Assembly: GCF_002794255.1 (NCBI RefSeq)
Contig: NZ_PGGW01000039.1
Span: 1-64,000 of the forward strand
Origin: Streptomyces carminius
GTDB taxonomy: Bacteria; Actinomycetota; Actinomycetes; Streptomycetales; Streptomycetaceae
Length of the DNA: 64,000 bases
Reading direction: 5' to 3'
The notes beneath the pieces were generated by a model, which saw only the letters and a program-made list of their open reading frames with translations, made no database searches and had not been told where the DNA came from. Shown one piece after another: positions 17,215 to 26,371 of the stretch (the first letter of the stretch is position 1; every line of letters starts with the position of its first letter). The translations under genes and the position numbers were made by a program.

Positions 17215-18879
17215 TCAGGCCGGTCCGTCCGCGTCCAGCTCACCCGCCAGCAGCTCCGATGCGTCCACGATGCGGTAGGCGTAGCCCTGCTCGGCCAGGA
17301 AGCGCTGGCGGTGGGCGGCGAAGTCCTGGTCCACGGTGTCGCGGGCGACGACCGAGTAGAAGCGGGCCTCGTGGCCGTCCGCCTTCGGGCGCAGCACCCG
17401 GCCCAGCCGCTGGGCCTCCTCCTGCCGGGAGCCGAAGGTGCCCGAGACCTGGATGGCGACGGTGGCCTCCGGCAGGTCGATGGAGAAGTTGGCGACCTTG
17501 GAGACCACCAGCACCGACAGCTCGCCCGAGCGGAACGCGTCGAAGAGCTTCTCGCGCCGCGCGTTGCCGGTGTCGCCCTTGATCACCGGTGCGTCCAGAT
17601 GCTCGCCCAGCTCGTCGAGCTGGTCGATGTACTGGCCGATGACCAGGGTCTGCTGCCCGGCGTGGCGGCGCACCAGCGCCTCGGTGACGCGCTGCTTGGA
17701 GGCGGTGGTGGAGCAGAAGCGGTACTTCTCGTCCGACTCGGCCGTCGCGTACGCCAGCCGCTCGGACTCGGTGAGGTCCACGCGGACCTCCACGCAGTCG
17801 GCCGGGGCGATGTAGCCCTGCGCCTCGATCTCCTTCCAGGGTGCGTCGAAGCGCTTGGGGCCGATGAGGGAGAAGACGTCGGACTCGCGGCCGTCCTCCC
17901 GCACCAGGGTCGCCGTCAGGCCGAGGCGGCGGCGGGCCTGGAGGTCGGCGGTGAACTTGAACACCGGCGCGGGCAGCAGGTGCACCTCGTCGTAGACGAT
18001 CAGGCCCCAGTCGCGGGAGTCGAACAGCTCCAGGTGCGGGTACACGCCCTTCCGCCTGGTGGTCAGCACCTGGTAGGTGGCGATGGTGACCGGGCGGATC
18101 TCCTTCTTCGCGCCGCTGTACTCGCCGATCTCGGCCTCCGTCAGCGAGGTGCGCCGCATCAGCTCGCTCTTCCACTGGCGGGCCGAGACGGTGTTGGTGA
18201 CCAGGATCAGCGTGGTCGACTTCGCGGTCGCCATCGCCCCGGCGCCCACCAGCGTCTTGCCCGCGCCGCAGGGCAGCACGACGACGCCGGAGCCGCCGTG
18301 CCAGAAGTTCTCCACGGCCTGCTTCTGGTACGGGCGCAGCGCCCAGCCGTCCTCCTCCAGCTCGATCGGGTGCGCCTCGCCGTCGACGTAGCCGGCCAGG
18401 TCCTCGGCGGGCCAGCCCAGCTTGAGCAGGGCCTGCTTGATCTGGCCGCGCTCGGAGGGGTGCACGGCGACGGTGTCGGGATCGATGCGGGTGCCGACCA
18501 GCGGCTGGATCCGCTTGGTGCGCAGGATCTCCTCCAGCACCGGCCGGTCGGTCGTCTCCAGCACGAGCCCGTGGACGGGGTGCCGCAGCAGCCGCAGCCG
18601 CCCGTAGCGGTCCATCGTCTCGGCCACGTCCACCAGCAGCGCGTGCGGCACCGGGTAGCGGGAGTGGGTGACCAGCGCGTCGACGACCTGCTCGGCGTCG
18701 TGCCCGGCGGCGCGCGCGTTCCACAGGCCCAGCGGGGTGAGCCGGTAGGTGTGGATGTGCTCCGGGGCCCGCTCCAGCTCGGCGAAGGGCGCGATGGCGC
18801 GGCGGCAGGCGTCGGCCTGCTCGTGGTCGACCTCCAGCAGGAGCGTTTTGTCGCTCTGGACGATGAGCGGTCCGGTCAC
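17215..18879 (-). CDS. XPB-type DNA repair helicase
   Basis: A 554-residue SF2 helicase matching archaeal/bacterial XPB. An N-terminal damage-recognition-like domain (1-190) precedes helicase motif I LPCGAGKTLVG, DEVH box YDEVHLLP, motif III GLTATLVRED (carrying the XPB-specific RED) and motif VI QRLGRVLRP. It probably unwinds DNA in a repair pathway; bacterial XPB is reported to act with the nuclease Bax1, but no Bax1-like gene is adjacent. The start is a GTG at 18879 with GGAGG upstream. Its upstream neighbour is a Helicase_C_3 protein on the same strand, a frequent actinobacterial pairing. Confidence 0.9.
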   Translation of the reverse strand: MTGPLIVQSDKTLLLEVDHEQADACRRAIAPFAELERAPEHIHTYRLTPLGLWNARAAGHDAEQVVDALVTHSRYPVPHALLVDVAETMDRYGRLRLLRHPVHGLVLETTDRPVLEEILRTKRIQPLVGTRIDPDTVAVHPSERGQIKQALLKLGWPAEDLAGYVDGEAHPIELEEDGWALRPYQKQAVENFWHGGSGVVVLPCGAGKTLVGAGAMATAKSTTLILVTNTVSARQWKSELMRRTSLTEAEIGEYSGAKKEIRPVTIATYQVLTTRRKGVYPHLELFDSRDWGLIVYDEVHLLPAPVFKFTADLQARRRLGLTATLVREDGRESDVFSLIGPKRFDAPWKEIEAQGYIAPADCVEVRVDLTESERLAYATAESDEKYRFCSTTASKQRVTEALVRRHAGQQTLVIGQYIDQLDELGEHLDAPVIKGDTGNARREKLFDAFRSGELSVLVVSKVANFSIDLPEATVAIQVSGTFGSRQEEAQRLGRVLRPKADGHEARFYSVVARDTVDQDFAAHRQRFLAEQGYAYRIVDASELLAGELDADGPA

Positions 18880-19030
18880 GGTACGGGTCCCTCCTGGCTC
18901 GGCGCCTTCGGCGCGCGTGCGGTACGCGGCGGGCGCACGGGCCGACCGTCCAGTGTGCCGCATCGGGACGGCGGGCGGGCCGGCGCGCGGTACGGCGCCG
19001 CCGGTCCCGGTCCCGTTCCCGGTTCCGGCC

Positions 19031-21520
19031 TCAGTTCTCGTCCGCCAGCTCCGCCGCGCCCGTGACGCGGTGCAGCGGATAGGTGCGGACCTCCTCGGCG
19101 GTGTGGTCGTACGCCGTGACGAAGCCGCCCTCCACCCGGACCGGCTCGATGACGCGCCGGCTGGCAGCCCCGTCGGCGTTGACGTAGCCGATCCACACCG
19201 CCGCACCCGTACGGACCGCCGCCCGCATGATCGCCAGGGTCTCGGCCGCGGCGGTGCGCGGCGGGCGGTTGTCGCCGGTGGAGTCGGCGCCGGCGGGGCG
19301 GGACCGCGGCCGGTGCGGGACGGTGGCCGCCCGGTCGCCCGCCCGGACGGCGCGCACGGCGGCGGCCAGCAGCGGGCCGTCCGGACGCGGCGGGCCGTCC
19401 GGCACCGGCTCGGGAGCGGTGCGCGGCGGGGTGCGCAGGGTGTCGGCCCGGTGGATCACCACATCGCCCTCGGCGGACTCGGCGGCCGGGGCGTACCCCA
19501 TCTCGCGCAGCCGCTCCAGCAGCGTGCCCGGGTCCACCCGGGCGGCCAGCACCGTCGGCGCCAGCAGCCGCAGTCCCAGGGCGGCGGCGCGGCGGTCGGC
19601 GGCGAGCTCCGCCAGCAGCGCGTCGTCGTCGCAGCGCACGTACGACCCGGCCGCGCCCACCCGCAGCCGCCCGTGCCGCCGTGCCACGTCGTCGATCAGG
19701 TACGCCAGCGGCTGCGGGACGGGGGTGCGGGAGTGGGCGGCCAGGAAGGAGTGCAGTTCGGCGGCGCTCCGGCCCGCGTCCAGGGCGCGGCGCACCGACT
19801 GGGGGGTGAAGCGGTAGACCGTCGCGCCGCCCTTGGACTCCACGTCGGCGAGCACGTTCAGCGTCCCGGCCAGGGGGCGCTGGAGCGGGCCGGGCGCCAC
19901 GGCCGTCAGGTCGGCCTGGAGCAGGATGTGGTCCAGCGGCTCGGGCAGCAGGGGGGCCAGCCGGGCGGCGGCCTCCTCCGGCGCTCCTCCCGCCGCGGCG
20001 GCGCGGCTGCCGTCGGCGCCGTCCAGCAGCGGGTGCGCGTACGAGGCCAGGGCGCCGCGTCCGGTGACGCCCAGCAGCTCCGCCTCCGACAGCGTCCACC
20101 GCACGATCCGGCCGCGCAGCTCCCTGCCGCCGCGCAGCGGGCACTCCCACTCCACCCGGGCCGCGACCGCGTCGGGCGCCGGAGCGGTGACCTCGTCCGT
20201 CGCGCCGGTCCCGCCGGCCGCGGGGTCCGGTGCGCACCCGGCCAGCAGCTCCAGGACCCGGCGGCGCAGCCCGGGGGCGGGGCCCCGGTCCAGCCCGGGG
20301 CCGAGTGCGTTCAGCGGGCGTCCCCGGGCGTCGCGCTCACCGACCAGCCCGGCCGGCCGGGTGCCCGCCAGCCAGGCGCCCGCCAGCCTCGCCCAGCGCC
20401 GCCCGGGCGGCTGCTCCAGCCATTCGTCGGCGGCGGGGGTGGGTGCGTACCGCTCGTCGGGCTCACCGTCGGAGGCCAGCAGTCCGGCGGCGTAGGACAG
20501 TTCGATCCAGAAGGCGGTGACCGGCTCGGGCAGGTCGAGGGTGACGGCGGTGCGCTTGAGGTCCCGTACGCCCAGGCCGCCCGCGCGCAGCACGGGCGGC
20601 GCCCCGGCCGCCGTGCCCCACAGCGTCAGCAGCCCCTCGACGACGGTGAGCGCGGCCAGCGCCTGGCCCGCCGCGGCGGCGTCCACCGAGGCCCGCGCGT
20701 GGGTACGGCCCGGTTCCAGGGCGGGCGGCAGCGGCTCCAGCCGGCGGTGCGCGCGGCCGTCGCGCAGGTGCAGGGCGACCTCGCGGGGCAGTACGACCGT
20801 CCGCGGCGCGGCGGGCAGCAGCAGCCCCCGGTCCAGCAGCCACCGGGCCGGGGGCGAGGGCTGCCCGGACACCTCGCCGTAGGGCGGCCCCCAGGTCAGC
20901 CTGGCGAGCATCGCCCGGGCCTCCCCGGGCGCCCCGGCCAGCAGCGCGGCCATCCGCTCCCGGTCGGTGAACAGGGCGGCCAGGGCGGCCAGCGCGCTCA
21001 CCGGGTCGTGGGTGGCGGGCAGTCCGGCGGCGGTGAGGAGCTCCTGGAGGCGGCCGGGCGACATGCCCGTGGCGGCCTCGGCCAGCGAGGGGCCCAGGCC
21101 GGTGGGGGAGGGCCGCTCGGCGGTGGGGGTGAGCAGCTCGCGGGCGGTGCGCACCAGCCGCAGCCGGTCGTCGCCGCCCCACACCAGGGCCCGCGCGCGC
21201 AGCAGGTCCAGCGCGCGCGGCAGTTCGTCCCCGCCGCCGGGCAGCAGCGCGGCCAGCGTCCCGTACGGGCAGGGGTCGGGTGCGACGGCCAGGGCCTCGG
21301 CGGTCTGCAGGGCGAAGCGGTCCAGCCGCTCCAGTGCCCGTACCACGGAGGCGCGGGTGCCCGCGCGGGTGGCGAGCTGGGTGAGGTCGCCGGGGACGGG
21401 GGAGAGCAGGTCCGGCCGGGCGCGCAGCAGCTCGGCGAGCGCCTCGTCGGGACGGGAGCGCAGCTCGTCGGCGAGCGTGCGGGGTGCCGCCCGGCGGCTC
21501 GCTTCGGGCTCGTTCGTCAT
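19031..21520 (-). CDS. Helicase-associated (Helicase_C_3 / XPB-Ssl2-like) protein
   Basis: An 829-residue protein with no Walker motifs. The N-terminal third consists of winged-helix-like repeats (LADELRSRPDEALAELLRARPDL; LTQLATRAGTRASVVRALERL). The central-to-C-terminal region carries the Helicase_C_3 signature (LLPEPLDHILLQADLTAVAPGPL; VYRFTPQSVRRALDAGRSA; PQPLAYLIDDVARRHGRLRVG). A short WYL-like tail follows (AVWIGYVNADGAASRRVIEPVRV). Such proteins are found beside XPB helicases in actinobacteria, and this one lies 151 bp upstream of one. A role as DNA-binding partner is inferred; no direct function is known to me. Confidence 0.82.
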   Translation of the reverse strand: MTNEPEASRRAAPRTLADELRSRPDEALAELLRARPDLLSPVPGDLTQLATRAGTRASVVRALERLDRFALQTAEALAVAPDPCPYGTLAALLPGGGDELPRALDLLRARALVWGGDDRLRLVRTARELLTPTAERPSPTGLGPSLAEAATGMSPGRLQELLTAAGLPATHDPVSALAALAALFTDRERMAALLAGAPGEARAMLARLTWGPPYGEVSGQPSPPARWLLDRGLLLPAAPRTVVLPREVALHLRDGRAHRRLEPLPPALEPGRTHARASVDAAAAGQALAALTVVEGLLTLWGTAAGAPPVLRAGGLGVRDLKRTAVTLDLPEPVTAFWIELSYAAGLLASDGEPDERYAPTPAADEWLEQPPGRRWARLAGAWLAGTRPAGLVGERDARGRPLNALGPGLDRGPAPGLRRRVLELLAGCAPDPAAGGTGATDEVTAPAPDAVAARVEWECPLRGGRELRGRIVRWTLSEAELLGVTGRGALASYAHPLLDGADGSRAAAAGGAPEEAAARLAPLLPEPLDHILLQADLTAVAPGPLQRPLAGTLNVLADVESKGGATVYRFTPQSVRRALDAGRSAAELHSFLAAHSRTPVPQPLAYLIDDVARRHGRLRVGAAGSYVRCDDDALLAELAADRRAAALGLRLLAPTVLAARVDPGTLLERLREMGYAPAAESAEGDVVIHRADTLRTPPRTAPEPVPDGPPRPDGPLLAAAVRAVRAGDRAATVPHRPRSRPAGADSTGDNRPPRTAAAETLAIMRAAVRTGAAVWIGYVNADGAASRRVIEPVRVEGGFVTAYDHTAEEVRTYPLHRVTGAAELADEN

Positions 21521-21627
21521 CCTTGTTACGTTACCGGCCTCCCGCGCCGGGCGGCCCCGTTCCGCGCGGCGCGCGGTACGGTCGTGGGCGTACGGGAGCC
21601 AAGGGCTAGCGGCCGCTGGGGTGTTCG

Positions 21628-22797
21628 GTGGGGATCGAGAGCGAGCAGCTCGTATTCGACTATCTGAGCCGGATCGGGGATCTGGCGCACGGCACGAGCA
21701 TGACGGCCGCCGAACGGGCCCGCCTGGTGAACCGGGTGCGGGCCGACATCGAACGGCGCCGGACCGAGGCGGGCGGCGCGCACACCACGGCCGGGGTGCG
21801 CCGGATCCTGGACCGGATCGGCAGACCGGAGGACGTGATCGCCGGGGCGGGGGCGTCCGTGCCGCTGCCCCGGGGAACCGGCCGGACGGAGCGGACGGAG
21901 CCGCGGCCCCGGGACGAGCCGGTACTCCCGGACGGGCCGCCGCCCCGGGCGGCGCCCCGGGGCGGGGCGGTCTGGTGGACCGGACAGGCCGGGACCGCGC
22001 CGAAGCCGGCCCCGCCCGAGCGGGCCCGGCCGGTCCCGCCGCCGGCCGGTGCGCCGTCTCCTGCCGGCGGCGGTGGGACGGGCGCGGTGGACGGCGAGTC
22101 CGACCCGCTGCCCGGGGGGCCCGTGGCCCGGTACGCCGCGGGCGGCCGGGTACGGGTGGAGGGCTTCGACGGCGGCATCGAACTGCCGGAGATGCTCAAG
22201 CCGCCGCCGGACCCTGAGGAGGAACGCGAGGAACGGGAGAGGGCCGGGAGGAAGGCCGTACCCGGCACCGGCGCGGCGGGCGCCGCGGGAACGACCGCCG
22301 GGATCGCCGGACCCCCGCCCGTCCCGTCGGCCGCCCCCGCGGGGTCCGCCGCCCGGCGGCTGGCCGCCCGGCTGTGGCGGCACCGTGCGGCGCGGACGGC
22401 GGACGGTGGGGCCGCCGGTGGCGCGGCCGGTGCACCCGGCGCCCGGGGGCTCGGCCTGCCCAGGGTGGGTGCCGTGGAACTGCTGGCCGCCGCCCTGCTG
22501 GTGGCGGGCGCGGTCATGGGCTCGCTGGTCCCGCTGCTCATGGGCTGGGTGGTGGCCTATCTGTCGCCCCGGCTCGGGCGCCTGGAGGTCCGGATCGCGG
22601 TGCTGGGCGTGCCCGGCACCGTCGCGGGCGCCGTACTGGTGTGGCTGTGGGGCCGTACGGAGGAGCGCTGGGGCGAGCCGCTCGCCCAGGACGCGCTGGG
22701 CGCGGCGGTCGGCGACGCCTGGCCGGGCGCGCTGCGCGCGGCGGCGGTGGCCAGCGCGCTGTTCCTGCTGTGGCGCTCGGGGCGGCGGAGGGGCTGA
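21628..22797 (+). CDS. Membrane protein with N-terminal HAAS-like domain
   Basis: A 389-residue protein from a GTG start. Residues 1-65 (QLVFDYLSRIGDLAHG; LVNRVRADIERRR; VRRILDRIGRPEDVIAG) form a helical domain resembling the HAAS/DUF1700-type module found on many actinobacterial membrane proteins. A Pro/Gly/Ala-rich disordered linker covers about 70-265, and three or four membrane helices occupy about 270-385. No catalytic motif is visible. It is divergent from the helicase pair and ends 22 bp before the convergent receptor-like gene. Confidence 0.65.
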   Translation: MGIESEQLVFDYLSRIGDLAHGTSMTAAERARLVNRVRADIERRRTEAGGAHTTAGVRRILDRIGRPEDVIAGAGASVPLPRGTGRTERTEPRPRDEPVLPDGPPPRAAPRGGAVWWTGQAGTAPKPAPPERARPVPPPAGAPSPAGGGGTGAVDGESDPLPGGPVARYAAGGRVRVEGFDGGIELPEMLKPPPDPEEEREERERAGRKAVPGTGAAGAAGTTAGIAGPPPVPSAAPAGSAARRLAARLWRHRAARTADGGAAGGAAGAPGARGLGLPRVGAVELLAAALLVAGAVMGSLVPLLMGWVVAYLSPRLGRLEVRIAVLGVPGTVAGAVLVWLWGRTEERWGEPLAQDALGAAVGDAWPGALRAAAVASALFLLWRSGRRRG

Positions 22798-22819
22798 CGG
22801 CTCCCGCGCCCGGCGGGGA

Positions 22820-25723
22820 TCACCCGCGGTCGATGGGGCAGTCCTCCCTGGTGAGCTTCCTGAGTTCGCCGTCCTTGTCGTTCCCGTCCTCCCGCTCACC
22901 GGCTTTCAGACTGCACAGGACGGTGATTCTGAAGTCGCCTTGCTGGTTCGCGCGCGTGACCTTCTTGAGCACGATGCTCTGTCCTTCGCGGTTCTTCCCC
23001 AGGGGAGCCTCGGTGAAGTCGATGGTTCCGGTGGCCATGGCCCCGAGACTGACCTTTCTGAGGTGCACCCAGGTCGCCGCGCGGCTGTTTCCCGGTTCGT
23101 CGTCGCCGGTGGCGGCCGAGTACAGGGCCCGGGTGGCGTCGTGCGCCAGGGCGAACTGCCCGTTGGCGAAGACATCGCTGTCGGGCCGTGCCTTCCTCCG
23201 CCTCTCCTTCTGCGGCTTGCCCTCGAAGTAGGACAGTTCGCCGAAGTACTCCAGGGTGTCGCCGTAGAAGGAGGTGCCCTCGGCCGCTCTGTCCAGTTCG
23301 GCCAGCGCCGCGTGGTAGATCGTGATGTTCGAGGGGAGCCCGACCTGTCTCATCTTCGACAGGTCGTCACCCGTGAGGATCGCCATCTCGTGCTTGCAGT
23401 TCTTCACGTCGAGCTGGTGGACAAGCGATTCGAGGTCCTCCACGCGGCCGGCGAAGTAGATCACGGAGTACCTGGTGCCGCCCCGGCAGATCTCCTCGGC
23501 GTGCGCGTGCAGGTCCGGCCCTCCGCTGTCGACCTTGTAGTGCCGTCGGGGAATCTCCCCGAGGGGCCTGTCCAACGTGTCGGCAAGCATGTTCCGTCCG
23601 TGCTTCGCCTGCTCCTCGGTGTACGCGTCACCGGTTTTCTCGGTGTCGCGGGCCAGCACGAGGGCGTCCTGGCGTGCGGGACCCTTCTCCGGGCCGATCA
23701 GCTGCTCGACGACCAGGCCGAGCTGCTCGGTCTGCCACTTGTCGGTGGCGGCGAGACTGAACCAGTTGGTGAACTCCTCGGCCAGCCGGGTGGAGGAGTT
23801 GGTGCCGGACACGACGGGCAGGTCCGCGTTGTACAGCAGCCTGACGGTGTCGTGGCTGTCCTTCAGGTTGCGTCCGAGGCCGACGACCCCGACCAGGGAC
23901 GGGTCCTTCTCGGCGTACTCGACGATGGACCTGGCCATGTCCTGCTGCCTCTTCAGGTCCGCACCGCCGTTGGCGACCAGGACGCGCAGCTTCACGCCGT
24001 TGTTGGTGCCCTTCTCGTTGATGACCCGCTGGGCGAGGTGGACACCCGCGAGTTCCTGGGCGCCCTTGACCGGTAAGAGTTTCTCGTCCTTGCCGGAGCT
24101 CAGCGGCCCCGCGTACACCACCGTGACGTAGTCGTCCGACATCGCGTCCCTGTTCGCCGCGGCGATGTCCTCCTCCAGTTCGCGGATGGTCCAGGGAACG
24201 GCGGAGGTGGGCTCGTCCGTCTCCTTGCCGAACCGGACGTCCCCGGTGGCGATGCCGACGCACTCCCCGGAGCGCATCTCGGTGTGGCGGTTCGCGGTCA
24301 GCAGTCCGGCCGAGCAGTGGTCCTCGTGCAGTTCGACCGCCCGCAACACGCCCGCGGTGAGGACCAGGGCCGACACGATGCCCAGCGAGTGCAGGGACCA
24401 CAGCACCCGGGCGGCGGACGGCCGGGACCTGGCCCTGGCGCACCGCCACTCGCGCTCGGGCAGTTCCCTCAACTGGTCGGCGGGCAGCGGGATCCGCAGC
24501 ACCCAGGGCAGCGCGCGGACCAGGCTCGGCGACTGGCCCGCCCGCAGGTTCCCCGCCCACGCGTCGTACCAGTACCGCAGCCGCTGCTGGAACTGCGGTG
24601 GAGCGTACGGCGCGTCCGCCGGCTCGTCCACCATGCCGCGCTCCAGCAGCGCCGCGTCGGCCGCGGACACGTCCGCCACGATCAGCAGCGGATCCAGTTC
24701 GCTGCGCCTGCTGCGGATGTCGCTGACCGCCCTGATCAGCTCCACCCCGCCGTTCCCCTCGCTGATCCGGCTCAGGAACAGCATGGGCGGGCGTGTCCGC
24801 TTGAGCCCCCGCAGGTCCCAGCCGACCCGGCGGTGGTTGTCGCGCAGATCCTCGAACAGGGCCAGTACGCACAGTTGCAGCTGGAACGAGCCCCCCTCCC
24901 GCAGTGCCTCCGCCACGTCGTAGGCGCGGGTCGCGATGGCCCGCCAGGAGCGCACCGGGCGCAGCAGCCGCACACTGGCCGGCTGCCGGCGCGCGGCGAT
25001 CTGGAGGAAGGTGGTGGTCAGGAACCACTTGCTCTCCCGGCGCAGCCACAGGAAGAGCGGGGCCCGCCCGGGTACGTGGTTGAGGCCGGTCAGCAGGGCC
25101 GTCAGCCCGAGGCCGGCCGCCACGACGACGTACCACTCCGGACGGGTGAGCAGGGCGGTCAGCGCGGCCAGCAGTCCCATCGGGAGGAACTGCTGGACAT
25201 CGGCGAACAGCAGCCGGGTGCGCCACGCCGGGGGCTTCCTGGGGCGCCAGCGCTGCCGGGCCAGGATGCGCAGCAACTGGGCCTGGGCCGCCTCCCGCTG
25301 TGTCTCCCCCCTCGGGGTACCGGCGGGCGCGGTCGGCCATTGCTCCGCCATCTCGGGGTCGTCGGTGGCCTCCTGGATGGCGCGCACCAGGTTCAGCCGG
25401 GGGAAGGCGTACGGGCGGTAGTCGGCCGGTCCGTCCCCCCACTTGCCCGGCCTCCCCAGGCTGTACAGCAGGCGTGCGGCCTGCTCCGCGGGATCCCCCG
25501 GAGGGTGGTCCTCCGGGGGCTGTTCCAGGGGGATCGTCGCGTAGCGGGTGCGGTGGTGCCGCTGCCCGCTCTGCAACTCGTCGACGATCCGGGTCACCTG
25601 GTCGTCGTGCTCGCCGTCCTCGGCGTGGAGCACGATGACGGGCATGGGCGGATCGCCGGCCCGGAAGTCCTGCACCAGCGTCTCCAGCAACTGCTGGACG
25701 CCGATCCCGGCATCGGTCGACAT
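22820..25723 (-). CDS. Three-TM receptor-like fusion: cytoplasmic NTPase-like region plus extracellular type-1 periplasmic-binding-protein domain
   Basis: A 967-residue protein; the ATG at 25723 has a good GGAGG. Residues 1-170 (MPVIVLHAEDGEHDDQVTRI) and 225-450 (PPMLFLSRISEGNGG; LLIVADVS) look like two halves of a degenerate P-loop/STAND-like domain with no intact Walker A. Two membrane helices lie near 178-225 and a third near 455-480. The C-terminal 480 residues resemble LIV-binding/ANF-receptor proteins: GECVGIATGDVRF, VTVVYAGPL, LVGVVGLGRN, LPVVSGTNSS and VIYFAG. The topology puts the binding domain outside and the NTPase-like part inside. It is a stand-alone gene with no permease nearby, so sensing is likelier than uptake. 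The ligand and output are unknown. Confidence 0.75.
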   Translation of the reverse strand: MSTDAGIGVQQLLETLVQDFRAGDPPMPVIVLHAEDGEHDDQVTRIVDELQSGQRHHRTRYATIPLEQPPEDHPPGDPAEQAARLLYSLGRPGKWGDGPADYRPYAFPRLNLVRAIQEATDDPEMAEQWPTAPAGTPRGETQREAAQAQLLRILARQRWRPRKPPAWRTRLLFADVQQFLPMGLLAALTALLTRPEWYVVVAAGLGLTALLTGLNHVPGRAPLFLWLRRESKWFLTTTFLQIAARRQPASVRLLRPVRSWRAIATRAYDVAEALREGGSFQLQLCVLALFEDLRDNHRRVGWDLRGLKRTRPPMLFLSRISEGNGGVELIRAVSDIRSRRSELDPLLIVADVSAADAALLERGMVDEPADAPYAPPQFQQRLRYWYDAWAGNLRAGQSPSLVRALPWVLRIPLPADQLRELPEREWRCARARSRPSAARVLWSLHSLGIVSALVLTAGVLRAVELHEDHCSAGLLTANRHTEMRSGECVGIATGDVRFGKETDEPTSAVPWTIRELEEDIAAANRDAMSDDYVTVVYAGPLSSGKDEKLLPVKGAQELAGVHLAQRVINEKGTNNGVKLRVLVANGGADLKRQQDMARSIVEYAEKDPSLVGVVGLGRNLKDSHDTVRLLYNADLPVVSGTNSSTRLAEEFTNWFSLAATDKWQTEQLGLVVEQLIGPEKGPARQDALVLARDTEKTGDAYTEEQAKHGRNMLADTLDRPLGEIPRRHYKVDSGGPDLHAHAEEICRGGTRYSVIYFAGRVEDLESLVHQLDVKNCKHEMAILTGDDLSKMRQVGLPSNITIYHAALAELDRAAEGTSFYGDTLEYFGELSYFEGKPQKERRRKARPDSDVFANGQFALAHDATRALYSAATGDDEPGNSRAATWVHLRKVSLGAMATGTIDFTEAPLGKNREGQSIVLKKVTRANQQGDFRITVLCSLKAGEREDGNDKDGELRKLTREDCPIDRG

Positions 25724-26264
25724 GCCCTGGTGGTCCTCCCGGCAACCGGGCGGAAGATTCCGTGAGAAGCCTGACACAACCCCCCCTGGTCCTTCAGGCG
25801 GACCGCGAGAATAACGACTTTCGGGGGTGACGTGTACCGAGAGCGACGAACTTGGCCCGAACTAGGCGGTTACGTGCCGGGCTGCCGGGCTGCCGGGCTG
25901 CCGGGTCCGGCCGTCCGCCGGGCCGTGGGCGGCGGACGGCCGGAGCCGCGTGGGGAGGGACCGTCTCCCCGGCACCGGTCCGTCTTCCCCGGTGCCGGGC
26001 GGCTACGCGTACCGGGACGCGCGGCGGGTTTCCGGCCGTCCGGCCGGGTGGTGCCGGGGTCCGCGGCGCCGTGGGCCGCTCAGGGCGGGCCTCGCTCTCC
26101 GGGGCCGGGCGCCGTGCCGTACGAGTCCCCTGCGCGGGGGAGGCCGGAACCCCCGCGCCCGGGCGTCGCCCGGGCCGCCCGCACAGGTCCGGCGACCGTC
26201 CGGCCGGGTCCCTTCGGCCGTCCGGCCGTCGGAGGCGCTGCCGCCCCGGCCCCGGTGGCCGGGG

Positions 26265-26307
26265 AGCACGGGGAGCCCCCGCCGGCGGCGGGGGCTCCCC
26301 GTGTGCT
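26265..26307 (-). terminator. Long GC hairpin, terminator of the siderophore-uptake operon
   Basis: The left arm at 26265-26283 is complementary to 26287-26307 except for a 2-nt bulge. It lies 65-107 bp after the stop of the substrate-binding-protein gene (26372) on the minus strand. This is the most likely operon end. Confidence 0.65.
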
Positions 26308-26347
26308 GTGCCGTGTCGTGCCGTGTCGTGCTGTGTCGTGCTGTGCC
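26303..26347. repeat. Nine tandem pentamers of GTGYY type
   Basis: Consecutive units read GTGCT, GTGCC, GTGTC, GTGCC, GTGTC, GTGCT, GTGTC, GTGCT and GTGCC, all GTG plus two pyrimidines. They overlap the right arm of the terminator hairpin and end 25 bp before the stop of the iron-binding-protein gene. Confidence 0.8.
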
Positions 26348-26371
26348 CGGCCCGCGGCCGGACCGGCCGCG

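Larger units (their letters stand above)
25724..26371. other. 650-bp intergenic region with short tandem repeats
   Basis: There is no convincing gene. It contains four tandem copies of an 8-bp unit (GCCGGGCT, 25876-25906) and, at the other end, a strong hairpin plus nine pentamer repeats (see separate entries). The promoter of the receptor-like gene should lie near 25730-25830, where GC content drops. Apparent open frames here have shadow composition. Confidence 0.5.
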
